Origin: Glycomyces harbinensis
GTDB taxonomy: Bacteria; Actinomycetota; Actinomycetes; Mycobacteriales; Micromonosporaceae
Direction of reading: 5' to 3'
Length of the DNA: 64,000 nt
NCBI RefSeq assembly: GCF_900101745.1
Contig: NZ_FNAD01000021.1
Coordinates: 1 to 64,000 of the forward strand
The notes under the pieces are model-generated. The model worked only from the letters and a program-made list of their open reading frames with translations, was not told the DNA's origin and ran no database searches. The translations under genes were made by a program, and so were the position numbers. This document shows positions 46,812 through 54,799 of the stretch, one piece after another; positions within the stretch are counted from its first letter, which is position 1; the number at the start of each line of letters is the position of its first letter.

Positions 46812-47495
46812 CTACAGGCCCCGCATGAACACGCCCGCGAGCGCGCACACCGCCGCGATCGCCGCGCCGACGCACGCGAGCGTCTGGCCCGGGCGCGGGC
46901 GCACCCGGTACTGCCACGACAGCCACACGCCGAGCACGATCGGGCCCGTCGCGACCCCCAGGAACAGCGTCAGGGCCGCCGCCGCCTGCCGCACGGCCGT
47001 GTCCTCGCTGCGCAGCGTCCACAGTGCGACCGCGACCGCCAGGGCGCCCAGCCCCGCGCCGATGGCGGCGGCGGTCGCCTCGGTGTGGCGGGGCGCGTCG
47101 ATCGGCAGTTCACCCTGGCGGGCGAGGGACAGCAGCCGCCCGGAGCGCTCCAGCCGGGCCCGGACGCGCTCGGCGTCGGGCTCGGGGTCGGGCGGCCCGG
47201 CCGACGGGGTCGGCCCGGTGCGGCGGTGCCCCACGAAGTCGCCGAGGGACCGCCACAGGACGGACACGGTCTTGTCGGTCTCGGCCACGAGGGTCGCGGC
47301 CGCGACGGCGGCCCGGTTGGCCTCGTCGCGGGCGGTCCCGGCCGCCTCCACCGCGGTCGCGAGCCGGTCGGCTTCGCTCCGGTAGGCGGCGTCGGCGGCG
47401 CGGATCTCCGCTTCGGCGTCGGCGCGGTCCTTCAGGAAGGCCGCGACGGCGTCCGCGTAATCGCACGGTTCGGTGTCGGAGGTCTCGGTCGGCAT
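46812..47495 (-). CDS. Membrane protein of the FtsK-like cassette, N-terminal coiled coil
   Basis: The 227-residue protein has a long Ala/Glu/Arg-rich helical N-terminus (about 12-85, coiled-coil-like), a Pro-rich linker, and then three membrane segments (AAAIGAGLGALAVAVALWTL, AALTLFLGVATGPIVLGVWL, TLACVGAAIAAVCALAGVFM). It starts 10 bases after the stop of the FtsK-like gene, with AAGGGG upstream. So it is in the same operon and may be the membrane anchor or channel for the otherwise soluble ATPase. That role is inference. Confidence 0.8.
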   Translation of the reverse strand: MPTETSDTEPCDYADAVAAFLKDRADAEAEIRAADAAYRSEADRLATAVEAAGTARDEANRAAVAAATLVAETDKTVSVLWRSLGDFVGHRRTGPTPSAGPPDPEPDAERVRARLERSGRLLSLARQGELPIDAPRHTEATAAAIGAGLGALAVAVALWTLRSEDTAVRQAAAALTLFLGVATGPIVLGVWLSWQYRVRPRPGQTLACVGAAIAAVCALAGVFMRGL

Positions 47496-47505
47496 GGCGG
47501 CCCCT

Positions 47506-50500
47506 TTACGGCAGGTCCAGTACGGCCTCGGGCCTGGGCAGGGCCGCGGTCGTCAGGTACGGGATGACCACCTGCGGGGCGCGGTGGCGGGCGCGGTCGA
47601 AGTAGAGGCCGCGCCGCTCGCGCGGATACCAGGCGGGGCCGCCGCTGGCGGGCGAGAGCGGGGCCAGCTCGGGCCCCTGCACGTCGAGGGCGAGCCAGGC
47701 GTCGACGGCGTCGAAGCGCGCGGAGAACCCGCCGAGGTCCTCGCGCAGGCGCGGCACCGACCGCCACCAGCCGAGGGTGTGCAGGTGGCGTTCGGGCCCG
47801 TCGATGAGCATGGCGCGCAGGCGCGCCGACTGGGCGGCGTCCAGGCGCGCGGACCCGGCGTCGACGGCGTAGACGAGGTTGAGCCGCAGGGTCCCGTCGC
47901 AGCGCAGCTCCCAGTCCTTGCACAGCGACCCGAGGTCGTCGTGCCAGTCGACGTCGGCGCCTTCGGTCTCCAGGGCGGCGGCCAGGGCGATCGCGGAGGA
48001 GGCCGCGTCGGGTTCGAGGCAGCACAGGTCGACGCCGATGCGCTGGCCGCGGGCGGCGGTGAGCGCGGCGGCGGCGAGGATGTCGGCGGCCTCGCCGGAG
48101 CGGGTGCCGAGGATGGCGAGGTTGCGTCCGGGGGCGCGGTGGAGGGCGAGTTCGGCGCCGCGGGCGGCGACGTCGATGGTCTGGCCGAGCAGCGCGGTCT
48201 CGGGGGAGGGCGTGTGCGCGGCGAGTTCGGGGACGTGGTCGCCGTCGAAGAGCGCGGGCGGCAGGTTCCCGGGCGGGCGGGCCTCCCACAGGCGGCGCTG
48301 GAGCGGTTCCCAGGCGTCGGCGTGGCCGGCGTTGGGGAGGGCGACGATCTTGTTGGCGACGGCGTGCCCGGACTCGTCGTTGACGACGGCGTGGAAGCGG
48401 GGCACGGTGTCGGCGGCGTGGTTGTTCTCGGCGAGGACCCTGCGGGCCTTGGGCAGTGCGATGCGGAGGGTGAACTGGGCGACCAGGCTCGGGCGGCCCC
48501 ACAGCGCTTCGATGCCGGCGATGTCCTGTGAGGCGAGGACGAGGTGGATGCCCTGGCTGCGGCCGCGGCGGGCGAGGTCTTCGAGGAGCTGGACGGCTTC
48601 GTCGGTGACGGCGTCGCGGGTTTCGAGGAGGACTTGGAACTCGTCGACGACGGCGACGATGCGCGGCCAGTGGCCTTCGGGGTCGGCGGCGCGGAGCTCT
48701 TCGAGCTTGGTGGCCTCGTGGGCTTTGGCGGCTTCGGCGCGGCGGCGCAGCTCGTCCTTGAGGTGGCGCAGGAGGGCGAGGCCGAATTCGCGGTCGTCGT
48801 TGACGTTGACGCCGACGAGGCGCACGTGCGGGAGCCAGGAGGGGTCGCGGCGGCCGGTGGCGAAGCGCGCGAAGGAGACGCCTTCCTTGAAGTCGAGGAG
48901 GTACAGCGCGAGCTCGTCGGGGCTGTAGCCGGAGGCGAGTCCGGCGATCCAGGCGTAGAGCAGGTTGGTCTTGCCCGAGCCGGAGGGGCCGCCGACGAGA
49001 GCGTGGGGCGGGTTGTCGCCGAGGGCGAGCCGGGCGACGTCGCCGGCGGGGGTCTCGCCGATGACGGCGTGGAGCCCGGTGGCGGAGGAGGAGGCCCACA
49101 GGCGCTGCGGGAGGAGGTCGACGAGGCGGGCGGGTTCTCTTCCGGCGCTGTGCTTCTCGGCGATCGCCTTGGCGGCGGCGGTGATCGCCGGGGAGGGCGG
49201 TGGCGCGTCGAGGGCGATCGCGGCGCCGGGCAGGCCGGTGTACTGGGTCGCGGTGAGGCGCGGCAGGTCGGCGGGTCCGGCGGTATCGTCGCCGACGATG
49301 ACGAGGTGGACGCCGGCGGCGACGCCGGTGCGGCGCAGGCGGGCGAGCTGGGCCTGGTCGTGGGCGGGCCAGGAGGCGAGGTCGGCGTTGAGGAGCACGA
49401 GGACGCGCCAGGGTTCGGGGCGCCGCCCGGTGGCGGCGGCGAGCTCGGCGAGGGAGGCGTGCTCGCCGGCGAGGACGTCGGCGTTGATGCGGCGGACGGT
49501 CTCGACGAGCGTGTCGAGCGCTTCGCGCAGCCCGGAGGGGCCGACGAAGGAGAGGAGGCCGGCCTTGCCGAGGGCGGCGAACGCGGACAGGGAGCCGCCG
49601 AGATGCTCGGGGTCGTAGACGTGGAGGCGCACGAGCCCGGCGGGCACGGACCCGACGGCGCGGGCCAGCAGTCCGGGAAGTGCATGCGCCGCATCGGAAT
49701 CGATGCGCAGATGGGCACGGTCGAGCAGCGGCAGCAGCGCGGGCAGTGAGACGCCGGTCACTGATTCCACGGAAATGTCATACCCCTCTGTCACATTTAC
49801 ATCACGGAAAGCGACGTGACGGTGAGAGGAGGTGGTGAGAGCAGCATCGGCGCCGGCGGCATCGATGGCGGTGCGGGCGACATCGGCGGCAGCAAGGGCG
49901 ACATCCACGGAGTCGGCGGCGGCCGAGCCGGACTCCGCGATCGAGCCCGCACCTTCGGGAGCAGCGGCGCGTCCCGCTCCCGAGCCGGCCTCGGCGGGGG
50001 TACCACCGCCGAGCGCACCGCCCGCCTCGACTCCACCCCCGACGGCGACCCGGGCGCCGTCGGAGGCGGGGCCAAGCGCGGCGGAAAGCGAGCAGCTGGC
50101 ATCGGCACAGGCCTCACCGCCAAGGCCGAACGCGGCACCGCCCAGGCCGGTAGCCGGGCGGTGCGAACCAGCGGCGGCAGGCGGGCGCAAGACGGCGGCA
50201 GTGGTGGTGGCGGGTGGGCGGTGAGCAGCGGTGGTGGGTGGGTGGGGGGAGGGGGAGGGGATCCCGGGCCCGGAGCCCGCGGATTCGCTGCCGGCGATGC
50301 GGCCGATGCGCAGCATCGGGGCCGGGCCCCGTTCCAGGCCCGATTCGGGCTTCCAGCCCTGCCATGGGGCCCCTGCCGCAGCCGGGGCGGCGCTGCGGGC
50401 CGCTTCGAGGGCGGCGTCGTGGCCGGCACGCACGGCCGCGGCCCTGCGGGCCTCGAGCGTGGCGACCATCTTCTCGTGGATGCCGCGCAACTGCGTCTGC

Positions 50501-50652
50501 TTGCGCCCGGCATCGCCGATGATCTGCTCGGCCTTGCGGCCTTCGACGTCCGCTTCGACGGCGGTGCGCTCAGCGAGGAGCCGCGCCTCACCGCGGGCGC
50601 GCCCGAGCTCGTCGCCCATGGCCACCACCAGTCGTCTGCGCCAGCTGCTCAT
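47506..50652 (-). CDS. EccC-like FtsK/SpoIIIE ATPase without membrane segments
   Basis: The 1048-residue protein starts with a charged coiled coil (1-90), then a Gly/Ala/Pro-rich linker (90-275). Three FtsK-type ATPase units follow. Unit 1 (~285-455) lacks a P-loop. Unit 2 (~530-775) is intact: Walker A GGPSGSGKT (554-562), LYLLDFKEGVSF, Walker B RIVAVVDEF (Asp670-Glu671), LVLASQD. Unit 3 has a broken P-loop, GTRSGEAAD (849-857), without the Lys. The order of three units recalls EccC, but there is no membrane segment and only unit 2 can be active by motif. GGAGG 7 bases before ATG 50652 supports the start. Neighbours include a 91-residue helical protein and a membrane protein. Confidence 0.88.
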   Translation of the reverse strand: MSSWRRRLVVAMGDELGRARGEARLLAERTAVEADVEGRKAEQIIGDAGRKQTQLRGIHEKMVATLEARRAAAVRAGHDAALEAARSAAPAAAGAPWQGWKPESGLERGPAPMLRIGRIAGSESAGSGPGIPSPSPHPPTTAAHRPPATTTAAVLRPPAAAGSHRPATGLGGAAFGLGGEACADASCSLSAALGPASDGARVAVGGGVEAGGALGGGTPAEAGSGAGRAAAPEGAGSIAESGSAAADSVDVALAAADVARTAIDAAGADAALTTSSHRHVAFRDVNVTEGYDISVESVTGVSLPALLPLLDRAHLRIDSDAAHALPGLLARAVGSVPAGLVRLHVYDPEHLGGSLSAFAALGKAGLLSFVGPSGLREALDTLVETVRRINADVLAGEHASLAELAAATGRRPEPWRVLVLLNADLASWPAHDQAQLARLRRTGVAAGVHLVIVGDDTAGPADLPRLTATQYTGLPGAAIALDAPPPSPAITAAAKAIAEKHSAGREPARLVDLLPQRLWASSSATGLHAVIGETPAGDVARLALGDNPPHALVGGPSGSGKTNLLYAWIAGLASGYSPDELALYLLDFKEGVSFARFATGRRDPSWLPHVRLVGVNVNDDREFGLALLRHLKDELRRRAEAAKAHEATKLEELRAADPEGHWPRIVAVVDEFQVLLETRDAVTDEAVQLLEDLARRGRSQGIHLVLASQDIAGIEALWGRPSLVAQFTLRIALPKARRVLAENNHAADTVPRFHAVVNDESGHAVANKIVALPNAGHADAWEPLQRRLWEARPPGNLPPALFDGDHVPELAAHTPSPETALLGQTIDVAARGAELALHRAPGRNLAILGTRSGEAADILAAAALTAARGQRIGVDLCCLEPDAASSAIALAAALETEGADVDWHDDLGSLCKDWELRCDGTLRLNLVYAVDAGSARLDAAQSARLRAMLIDGPERHLHTLGWWRSVPRLREDLGGFSARFDAVDAWLALDVQGPELAPLSPASGGPAWYPRERRGLYFDRARHRAPQVVIPYLTTAALPRPEAVLDLP

Positions 50653-50723
50653 GGTCGGGCCCTCCGCTCGTCGTGGCTGCTCGTCGTGCGCCGCAAGATC
50701 AGGATCGAGAATTCGCGCACCGT

Positions 50724-51491
50724 TCACCGGCCCTCTCGCGGCAGGCGGTGCAGCGCGGCGACCAGCGCCGGACCCACCAGCGCGGTGCGGGCCGCGTCGC
50801 CGGCGTCGTCGGAACCGCCGCGCCCCAGCGTGCAGGCCGAGGCCAGCGCCGCCCCGATGTGGTCGGGTTCGGCCTTGGGCACCAGCGAGCGCACCTTGTC
50901 GGCGCACTTGTCGCGCAGCGAGGCCACGTCGCGGGCGGTGGGCGTGCGGCCGAGGTGCTCGGCGGCGAGGGTCCGCACGAGCGGCCAGGCCAGGCCGGGG
51001 AGTTTCACCCCGGTCTCGGGCCCGGCGTCGCGCAGGCGCTTGCAGTAGGCCTCGGCGTTGCCGTCGCCGGCGGCCTTGAGGAGCTCGTTGAACAGGCGCG
51101 TCGGCGGGACCTGCTGCGGGTCGGCCGTTCCGGTGCGGTCGCACAGCTCGTTGACGCGCTCGGTCCACCACCGGCGCGGGTCCACCGGGGCCGGCGCGGC
51201 GGTCCTGCCCTTCACGGGGGCCGCGACCGGTGCGGCACTGGTTCCGGCGCCGATCGAGTCGAGGTAGTCGTCGACGGCGGCGGCCGCTTCGCTCAGGCGC
51301 GTGCGCGCGGCGGCGAGCCGTTCGCGCGCGGCGCCGAGCTTGTGGAGCCCGATCTCGGCGTTCGACTCCCGCGAGGCCTCCTTGAGTTCGGCCTGAGCGG
51401 CCTCGAAGCGGTGGTCGGCGGTGTCGAGGGCGGGCAGCGGGAGGTCGACGGCCAGGGCCTTGAGGCGCCCGGCGAGGGCGGCGACGTCCAC
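50724..51491 (-). CDS. Helical protein of the FtsK-like cassette
   Basis: The 255-residue product has an N-terminal helical bundle (LAGRLKALAVDLPL to AAAAVDDYLDSI, about residues 1-80, with many Ala/Glu/Arg heptads), a Pro/Ala linker, and an all-helical C-terminal domain (from RRWWTERVNELCDRTG). Neither signal peptide nor membrane segment is visible. Start GTG 51491 with GGAG six bases before. It lies between the small 91-residue gene (13 bases) and the ATPase gene (71 bases). I do not recognise the family; a chaperone or adaptor for the ATPase is a reasonable guess. Confidence 0.8.
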   Translation of the reverse strand: MDVAALAGRLKALAVDLPLPALDTADHRFEAAQAELKEASRESNAEIGLHKLGAARERLAAARTRLSEAAAAVDDYLDSIGAGTSAAPVAAPVKGRTAAPAPVDPRRWWTERVNELCDRTGTADPQQVPPTRLFNELLKAAGDGNAEAYCKRLRDAGPETGVKLPGLAWPLVRTLAAEHLGRTPTARDVASLRDKCADKVRSLVPKAEPDHIGAALASACTLGRGGSDDAGDAARTALVGPALVAALHRLPREGR

Positions 51492-51504
51492 AGGGGTCTC
51501 CGTT

Positions 51505-51780
51505 CTAGAGGGTCGCGGCGTAGGCCTCGGCCTGCTCGGCGGCCGCGAAGGTCGCGGCCAGGGACTGCTCGAGTTCGGCGGCGGCCTGCGCGAGCGCGGC
51601 CTGGGCGGTGGCGACCGAGTCGTGGCCTGATCCGGCGGTGACGGCGGTCAGGCTCCCCTGTGCGGATTCGATGTTCTGGCTGGCGGCGGAGATGGCGGAC
51701 TGGCCGTCGCGGACCTGCTGCAGGGCGGCGGCGATGGCGGACTTGAGTTCGGCGACGCTCACGGTGGACACGATGCTCAT
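51505..51780 (-). CDS. 91-residue helical protein, WXG100-sized, first gene of the FtsK-like cassette
   Basis: The ~91-residue protein is almost all helix: a first helix (VSVAELKSAIAAALQQVRDGQSAISAASQNIESAQGSL), a short Gly-containing turn (VTAGSGHDS), and a second Ala-rich helix (VATAQAALAQAAAELEQSLAATFAAAEQAEAYAATL). Size and helix-turn-helix hairpin plan match WXG100 proteins, but there is no Trp, so the WXG motif is absent; the turn has AGSG instead. Near the end Y-A-A-T-L follows EQAEA, so no clear YxxxD/E signal is present. Start ATG 51780 or GTG 51786. It leads the cassette, the place esx genes often take. Confidence 0.78.
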   Translation of the reverse strand: MSIVSTVSVAELKSAIAAALQQVRDGQSAISAASQNIESAQGSLTAVTAGSGHDSVATAQAALAQAAAELEQSLAATFAAAEQAEAYAATL

Positions 51781-52009
51781 TCTCACCGAGAACAGGCCCG
51801 CTTTGCGTGATCGGACGATAACGCGGCGTGTCTGCTTTGTCGGATTTCCGATACACCCGTGACAACCAGTGTTGCTTTCGATGCATTTTATGGTGGCGGA
51901 GTGACGTACCTCCCAACTACAGTGTGAGTACCAAACGGGGTAGGGCCGTGGTTACGGCTCGCAAGCTTCGCCGAGGCTGCCCCCAAACATCGATACCCGG
52001 GAGGCGACC

Positions 52010-53293
52010 GTGCCAGTGCAACGCACTTACGTCCTCGACACCTCGGTTCTGCTATCAGACCCTGGTGCGTTCTCACGGTTCGACGAACACCACGTGGTCA
52101 TCCCGCTCGTCGTAGTCAGCGAGCTGGAAGCCAAACGCCACCATCCGGAGCTGGGCTGGTTCGCCCGAGAGTGCCTGCGGCGCCTCGACGAACTGCGCAT
52201 CAAGCACGGGCGTCTCGATCAGCCCATCGACATCGGGGACCACGGCGGTTCCATCCGGGTCGAACTCAACCACGTCGACACCTCCGGGCTTCCGGCCGGC
52301 TTCGCCGGGGACACGAACGACTCGCGCATCATCGCCGTCACCCGGGCCCTCGGGCTCGAAGGCGCCGAATCCGTACTCGTCACCAAGGACATGCCGCTGC
52401 GGGTCAAGGCCTCCGCGGTCGGCATCCCCACCGAGGAGTACCGCCACGGCCAGGCCGTCGACCCGACCTGGTCGGGCATGGCCGAGCTGTCGGTCGCCGA
52501 CGAGGTCATCGACGCCCTCTTCGAAGGCGGCGACGTCGACCTGCCCCACGACCTGGAGCTGCCCTGCCACACCGGGCTGGTCCTCAACGGCACCGGTTCG
52601 AAGGCGCTCGGCCGCGTCACCGTCGACAAGAAGATCCAGCTCGTGCGCGGCCGGGAGGCCTTCGGCGTCCACGGGCGCTCCGCCGAGCAGCGCGTCGCCA
52701 TAGACCTGCTGCTCGACCCCGAGATCGGGATCGTCTCGCTCGGCGGCAAGGCCGGCACCGGCAAGTCCGCGATGGCGCTGGCCGCCGGCCTCGAGCAGGC
52801 GCTGGAACGCGAGGTCTTCAAGAAGGTCATCGTGTTCCGGCCGCTCTACGCCGTCGGCGGGCAGCAGCTGGGCTACCTGCCGGGCACCGAGAACGAGAAG
52901 ATGAGCCCGTGGGGCCAGGCGGTGTTCGACACCCTCGGGGCCGTCACCGACGACAACGTCATCAACGAAGTGCTCGAACGCGGCATGCTCGAGGTCCTGC
53001 CGCTCACGCACATCCGCGGGCGGAGCCTGCACGACGCGTTCGTCATCGTCGACGAGGCGCAGTCGCTCGAACGCGGGGTGCTCCTGACGGTGCTCTCGCG
53101 CATCGGGCAGGGTTCCAAAGTGGTCCTCACCCACGACGTCGCCCAGCGCGACAACCTGCGGGTGGGCCGCCACGACGGTGTCGCCAGCGTCATCGACGTG
53201 CTCAAGGGCCACCCACTGTTCGCTCATGTGACGCTTACGCGCAGTGAGCGTTCCGAGATCGCGGAGATGGTCACCAACCTGCTCGAAGGCTGA
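52010..53293 (+). CDS. phoH2: PhoH2-type protein: PIN ribonuclease domain fused to PhoH ATPase/helicase
   Basis: The 427-residue protein joins an N-terminal PIN domain (acidic residues Asp10 in YVLDTSVLL, Glu38/40, Asp104 in DTNDSRI, Asp127 in LVTKD) to a PhoH ATPase. The ATPase has P-loop GGKAGTGKS (245-253), the conserved [18 protein letters not shown] and Walker [13 protein letters not shown]. PhoH2 proteins unwind and cut RNA; in mycobacteria the gene pairs with an upstream antitoxin-like frame (phoAT). GTG 52010 has GGGAGG upstream. The gap to the divergent cassette (51781-52009) should hold both promoters. Confidence 0.94.
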   Translation: MPVQRTYVLDTSVLLSDPGAFSRFDEHHVVIPLVVVSELEAKRHHPELGWFARECLRRLDELRIKHGRLDQPIDIGDHGGSIRVELNHVDTSGLPAGFAGDTNDSRIIAVTRALGLEGAESVLVTKDMPLRVKASAVGIPTEEYRHGQAVDPTWSGMAELSVADEVIDALFEGGDVDLPHDLELPCHTGLVLNGTGSKALGRVTVDKKIQLVRGREAFGVHGRSAEQRVAIDLLLDPEIGIVSLGGKAGTGKSAMALAAGLEQALEREVFKKVIVFRPLYAVGGQQLGYLPGTENEKMSPWGQAVFDTLGAVTDDNVINEVLERGMLEVLPLTHIRGRSLHDAFVIVDEAQSLERGVLLTVLSRIGQGSKVVLTHDVAQRDNLRVGRHDGVASVIDVLKGHPLFAHVTLTRSERSEIAEMVTNLLEG

Positions 53294-53311
53294 TCGGCCA
53301 GCTCTGGCATG

Positions 53312-53351
53312 CTGTGTCCCGGGCGTCTGTGGACAGACGCCCGGGACACAG
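53312..53351 (+). terminator. Perfect 19-bp inverted repeat between phoH2 and the transglycosylase-like gene
   Basis: Two 19-base arms with a two-base centre (53331-53332) lie 18 bases after the phoH2 stop and end inside the AGGAG ribosome binding site of the next gene. There is no T run. It can act as the phoH2 terminator, but its contact with the ribosome binding site also allows translational control of the gene at 53363. Confidence 0.7.
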
Positions 53352-53362
53352 GAGTAGAGCGA

Positions 53363-54052
53363 ATGATCCCACTGCTGACCCGTTACGGCGCGAAGCTCGC
53401 CGCCGTACTCGTCCTCGCATTGGGGGCCGTCATAGCCGTCAACGCCGTGACCGACGACCCCTCGGAACTCGACGCCCAGCACCCCAGCCAGGCCGCCGCC
53501 GAACAGCAGGCAGAGGCCGAGGCGGCGTACGAGGAAGTCCGCTACCTGCACGTGAACTACATCGAGGAGACCGCGGGCGCCGACGTGGCGACCAAGGTCG
53601 ACGCCCTCGCGGACTTCGCCGCCGACCGCGCCGCGAGCCTGGACAGCGCCCAGGAGGACGCCGACCAGGCCGCCGAAGAGGCCGAGCAGGCCGCCGAGGA
53701 GGCCGCGAACGCCGGGCGCACCGACGTCGACATCCCCGGCAGCTGCGGCGACTACTCGGGCAACAAGGCCACCGGCTGCGCGCTTGCGCAGGAGCACGGC
53801 TTCGACCTCGAGCAGGTCGGCTGCCTCGTCGCCCTGTGGGACCGCGAGTCCGGCTGGAACGAGCTGGCCGCCAACGGCATCGGCGCCTACGGCATCCCCC
53901 AGGCGCTCCCCGGCTCGAAGATGGAGTCCGAGGGCTCGGACTGGGAGACCAACCCGGTCACCCAGATCGAATGGGGCCTGGGCTACATCGAGGGCCGCTA
54001 CGGCACCCCCTGCGAGGCCTGGAACCACTCCGAAGAAGTCGGCTGGTACTAG
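53363..54052 (+). CDS. Exported lytic-transglycosylase-like protein, tandem copy 1
   Basis: The 229-residue product has an N-terminal signal or anchor (YGAKLAAVLVLALGAVIAVNAV), an Ala/Glu-rich coiled coil (about 35-118), and a C-terminal lysozyme-like domain. That domain has ALWDRESGWNELAANGIGAYGIPQALPGSKM, DWETNPVTQIEWGLGYI and YGTPCEAW, as in transglycosylase / aggregation-promoting-factor proteins; the Glu of RESGW is the likely catalytic acid. It would act on cell-wall peptidoglycan outside the membrane. AGGAG upstream of ATG 53363. It is a close paralogue of the next gene. Confidence 0.88.
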   Translation: MIPLLTRYGAKLAAVLVLALGAVIAVNAVTDDPSELDAQHPSQAAAEQQAEAEAAYEEVRYLHVNYIEETAGADVATKVDALADFAADRAASLDSAQEDADQAAEEAEQAAEEAANAGRTDVDIPGSCGDYSGNKATGCALAQEHGFDLEQVGCLVALWDRESGWNELAANGIGAYGIPQALPGSKMESEGSDWETNPVTQIEWGLGYIEGRYGTPCEAWNHSEEVGWY

Positions 54053-54073
54053 CCCCCATATAGACAACCCTCC

Positions 54074-54100
54074 CGCTGCCCGGCCCCGTGCCGGGCAGCG
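54074..54100 (+). terminator. Hairpin between the two transglycosylase-like genes
   Basis: An 11-bp perfect stem with a five-base loop lies 21 bases after copy 1 and 24 bases before copy 2. Like the hairpin at 53312, it sits close upstream of a transglycosylase-like gene. Confidence 0.6.
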
Positions 54101-54124
54101 GCGTCACACCTGGAGCGCCACCCC

Positions 54125-54799
54125 ATGATCCCCAAGCTGACCCGCTACGGGGCCCGGATCGCGGCCCTGCTGGTCCTGTCGATCGGCGCCGTCATCGCCG
54201 TCGCCGCCATCACCGACGACCCCGCGACCACCGACGCCCAGCACCCCAGCCAGGCGGCCGCCGAACAGCAGGCCGAGGTCGAGGAGGCCATCGAGGACGT
54301 CCGCCTCCGGCACGTCGATTACATCCAGGAGACCGCCGGCGCCGACGTCACCGTCAAGGCCGCCGCCGTCGCCGACTACGCCGTGGACAAGGCCGAAGGC
54401 CTGGACGACGCCCAAGAGGACGCCGACCAGGCCGCCGAAGAAGCCGCGATGAACACGAACCCGACGTCAGTGGACGTCCCGTCCAGCTGCGGCGAATACT
54501 CCGGGAACCGCGCGACCGGCTGCGCGCTCACCCTCGAATGGGGCTGGGACCTCGAGCAGTTCGCGTCGTGCCTGGAGCCGCTCTGGAACAAGGAGTCCGG
54601 CTGGAACGAGCTCGCGGCGAACTCCATCGGCGCCTACGGCATCCCCCAGGCCTACCCGGGGAACAAGATGTCCTCCGAAGGCGACGACTGGGAGACCAAC
54701 CCGGTCACCCAGATCCGCTGGGGACTGGGCTACATCGCCAACCGGTACGACGACCCCTGCGGCGCCTGGGCCAAATCCGAGGCCGAGGGCTTCTACTGA
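54125..54799 (+). CDS. Exported lytic-transglycosylase-like protein, tandem copy 2
   Basis: The 224-residue protein has the same plan as the preceding gene: N-terminal anchor (IAALLVLSIGAVIAVAAI), a coiled coil beginning DAQHPSQAAAEQQAE, two conserved Cys (SSCGEYSG and TGCAL), and the lysozyme-like domain (LWNKESGWNELAANSIGAYGIPQAYPGNKM; WETNPVTQIRWGLGYI). The Glu of KESGW is the likely catalytic residue. The coiled coil is about 12 residues shorter than in copy 1. The gene is overlapped on the opposite strand by the 3' end of the DUF998-like frame. Confidence 0.88.
   Translation: MIPKLTRYGARIAALLVLSIGAVIAVAAITDDPATTDAQHPSQAAAEQQAEVEEAIEDVRLRHVDYIQETAGADVTVKAAAVADYAVDKAEGLDDAQEDADQAAEEAAMNTNPTSVDVPSSCGEYSGNRATGCALTLEWGWDLEQFASCLEPLWNKESGWNELAANSIGAYGIPQAYPGNKMSSEGDDWETNPVTQIRWGLGYIANRYDDPCGAWAKSEAEGFY

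Noticed and set aside
51781-52009. An antitoxin gene upstream of phoH2, as in mycobacterial phoAT
   Set aside because: The 229-base gap has no credible plus-strand frame with a ribosome binding site overlapping phoH2.
53300-54124. Possible c-di-AMP (ydaO) riboswitch before the cell-wall hydrolase genes
   Set aside because: The gaps are only 70 bases each and hold simple hairpins; there is no room for the ~120-base riboswitch fold.
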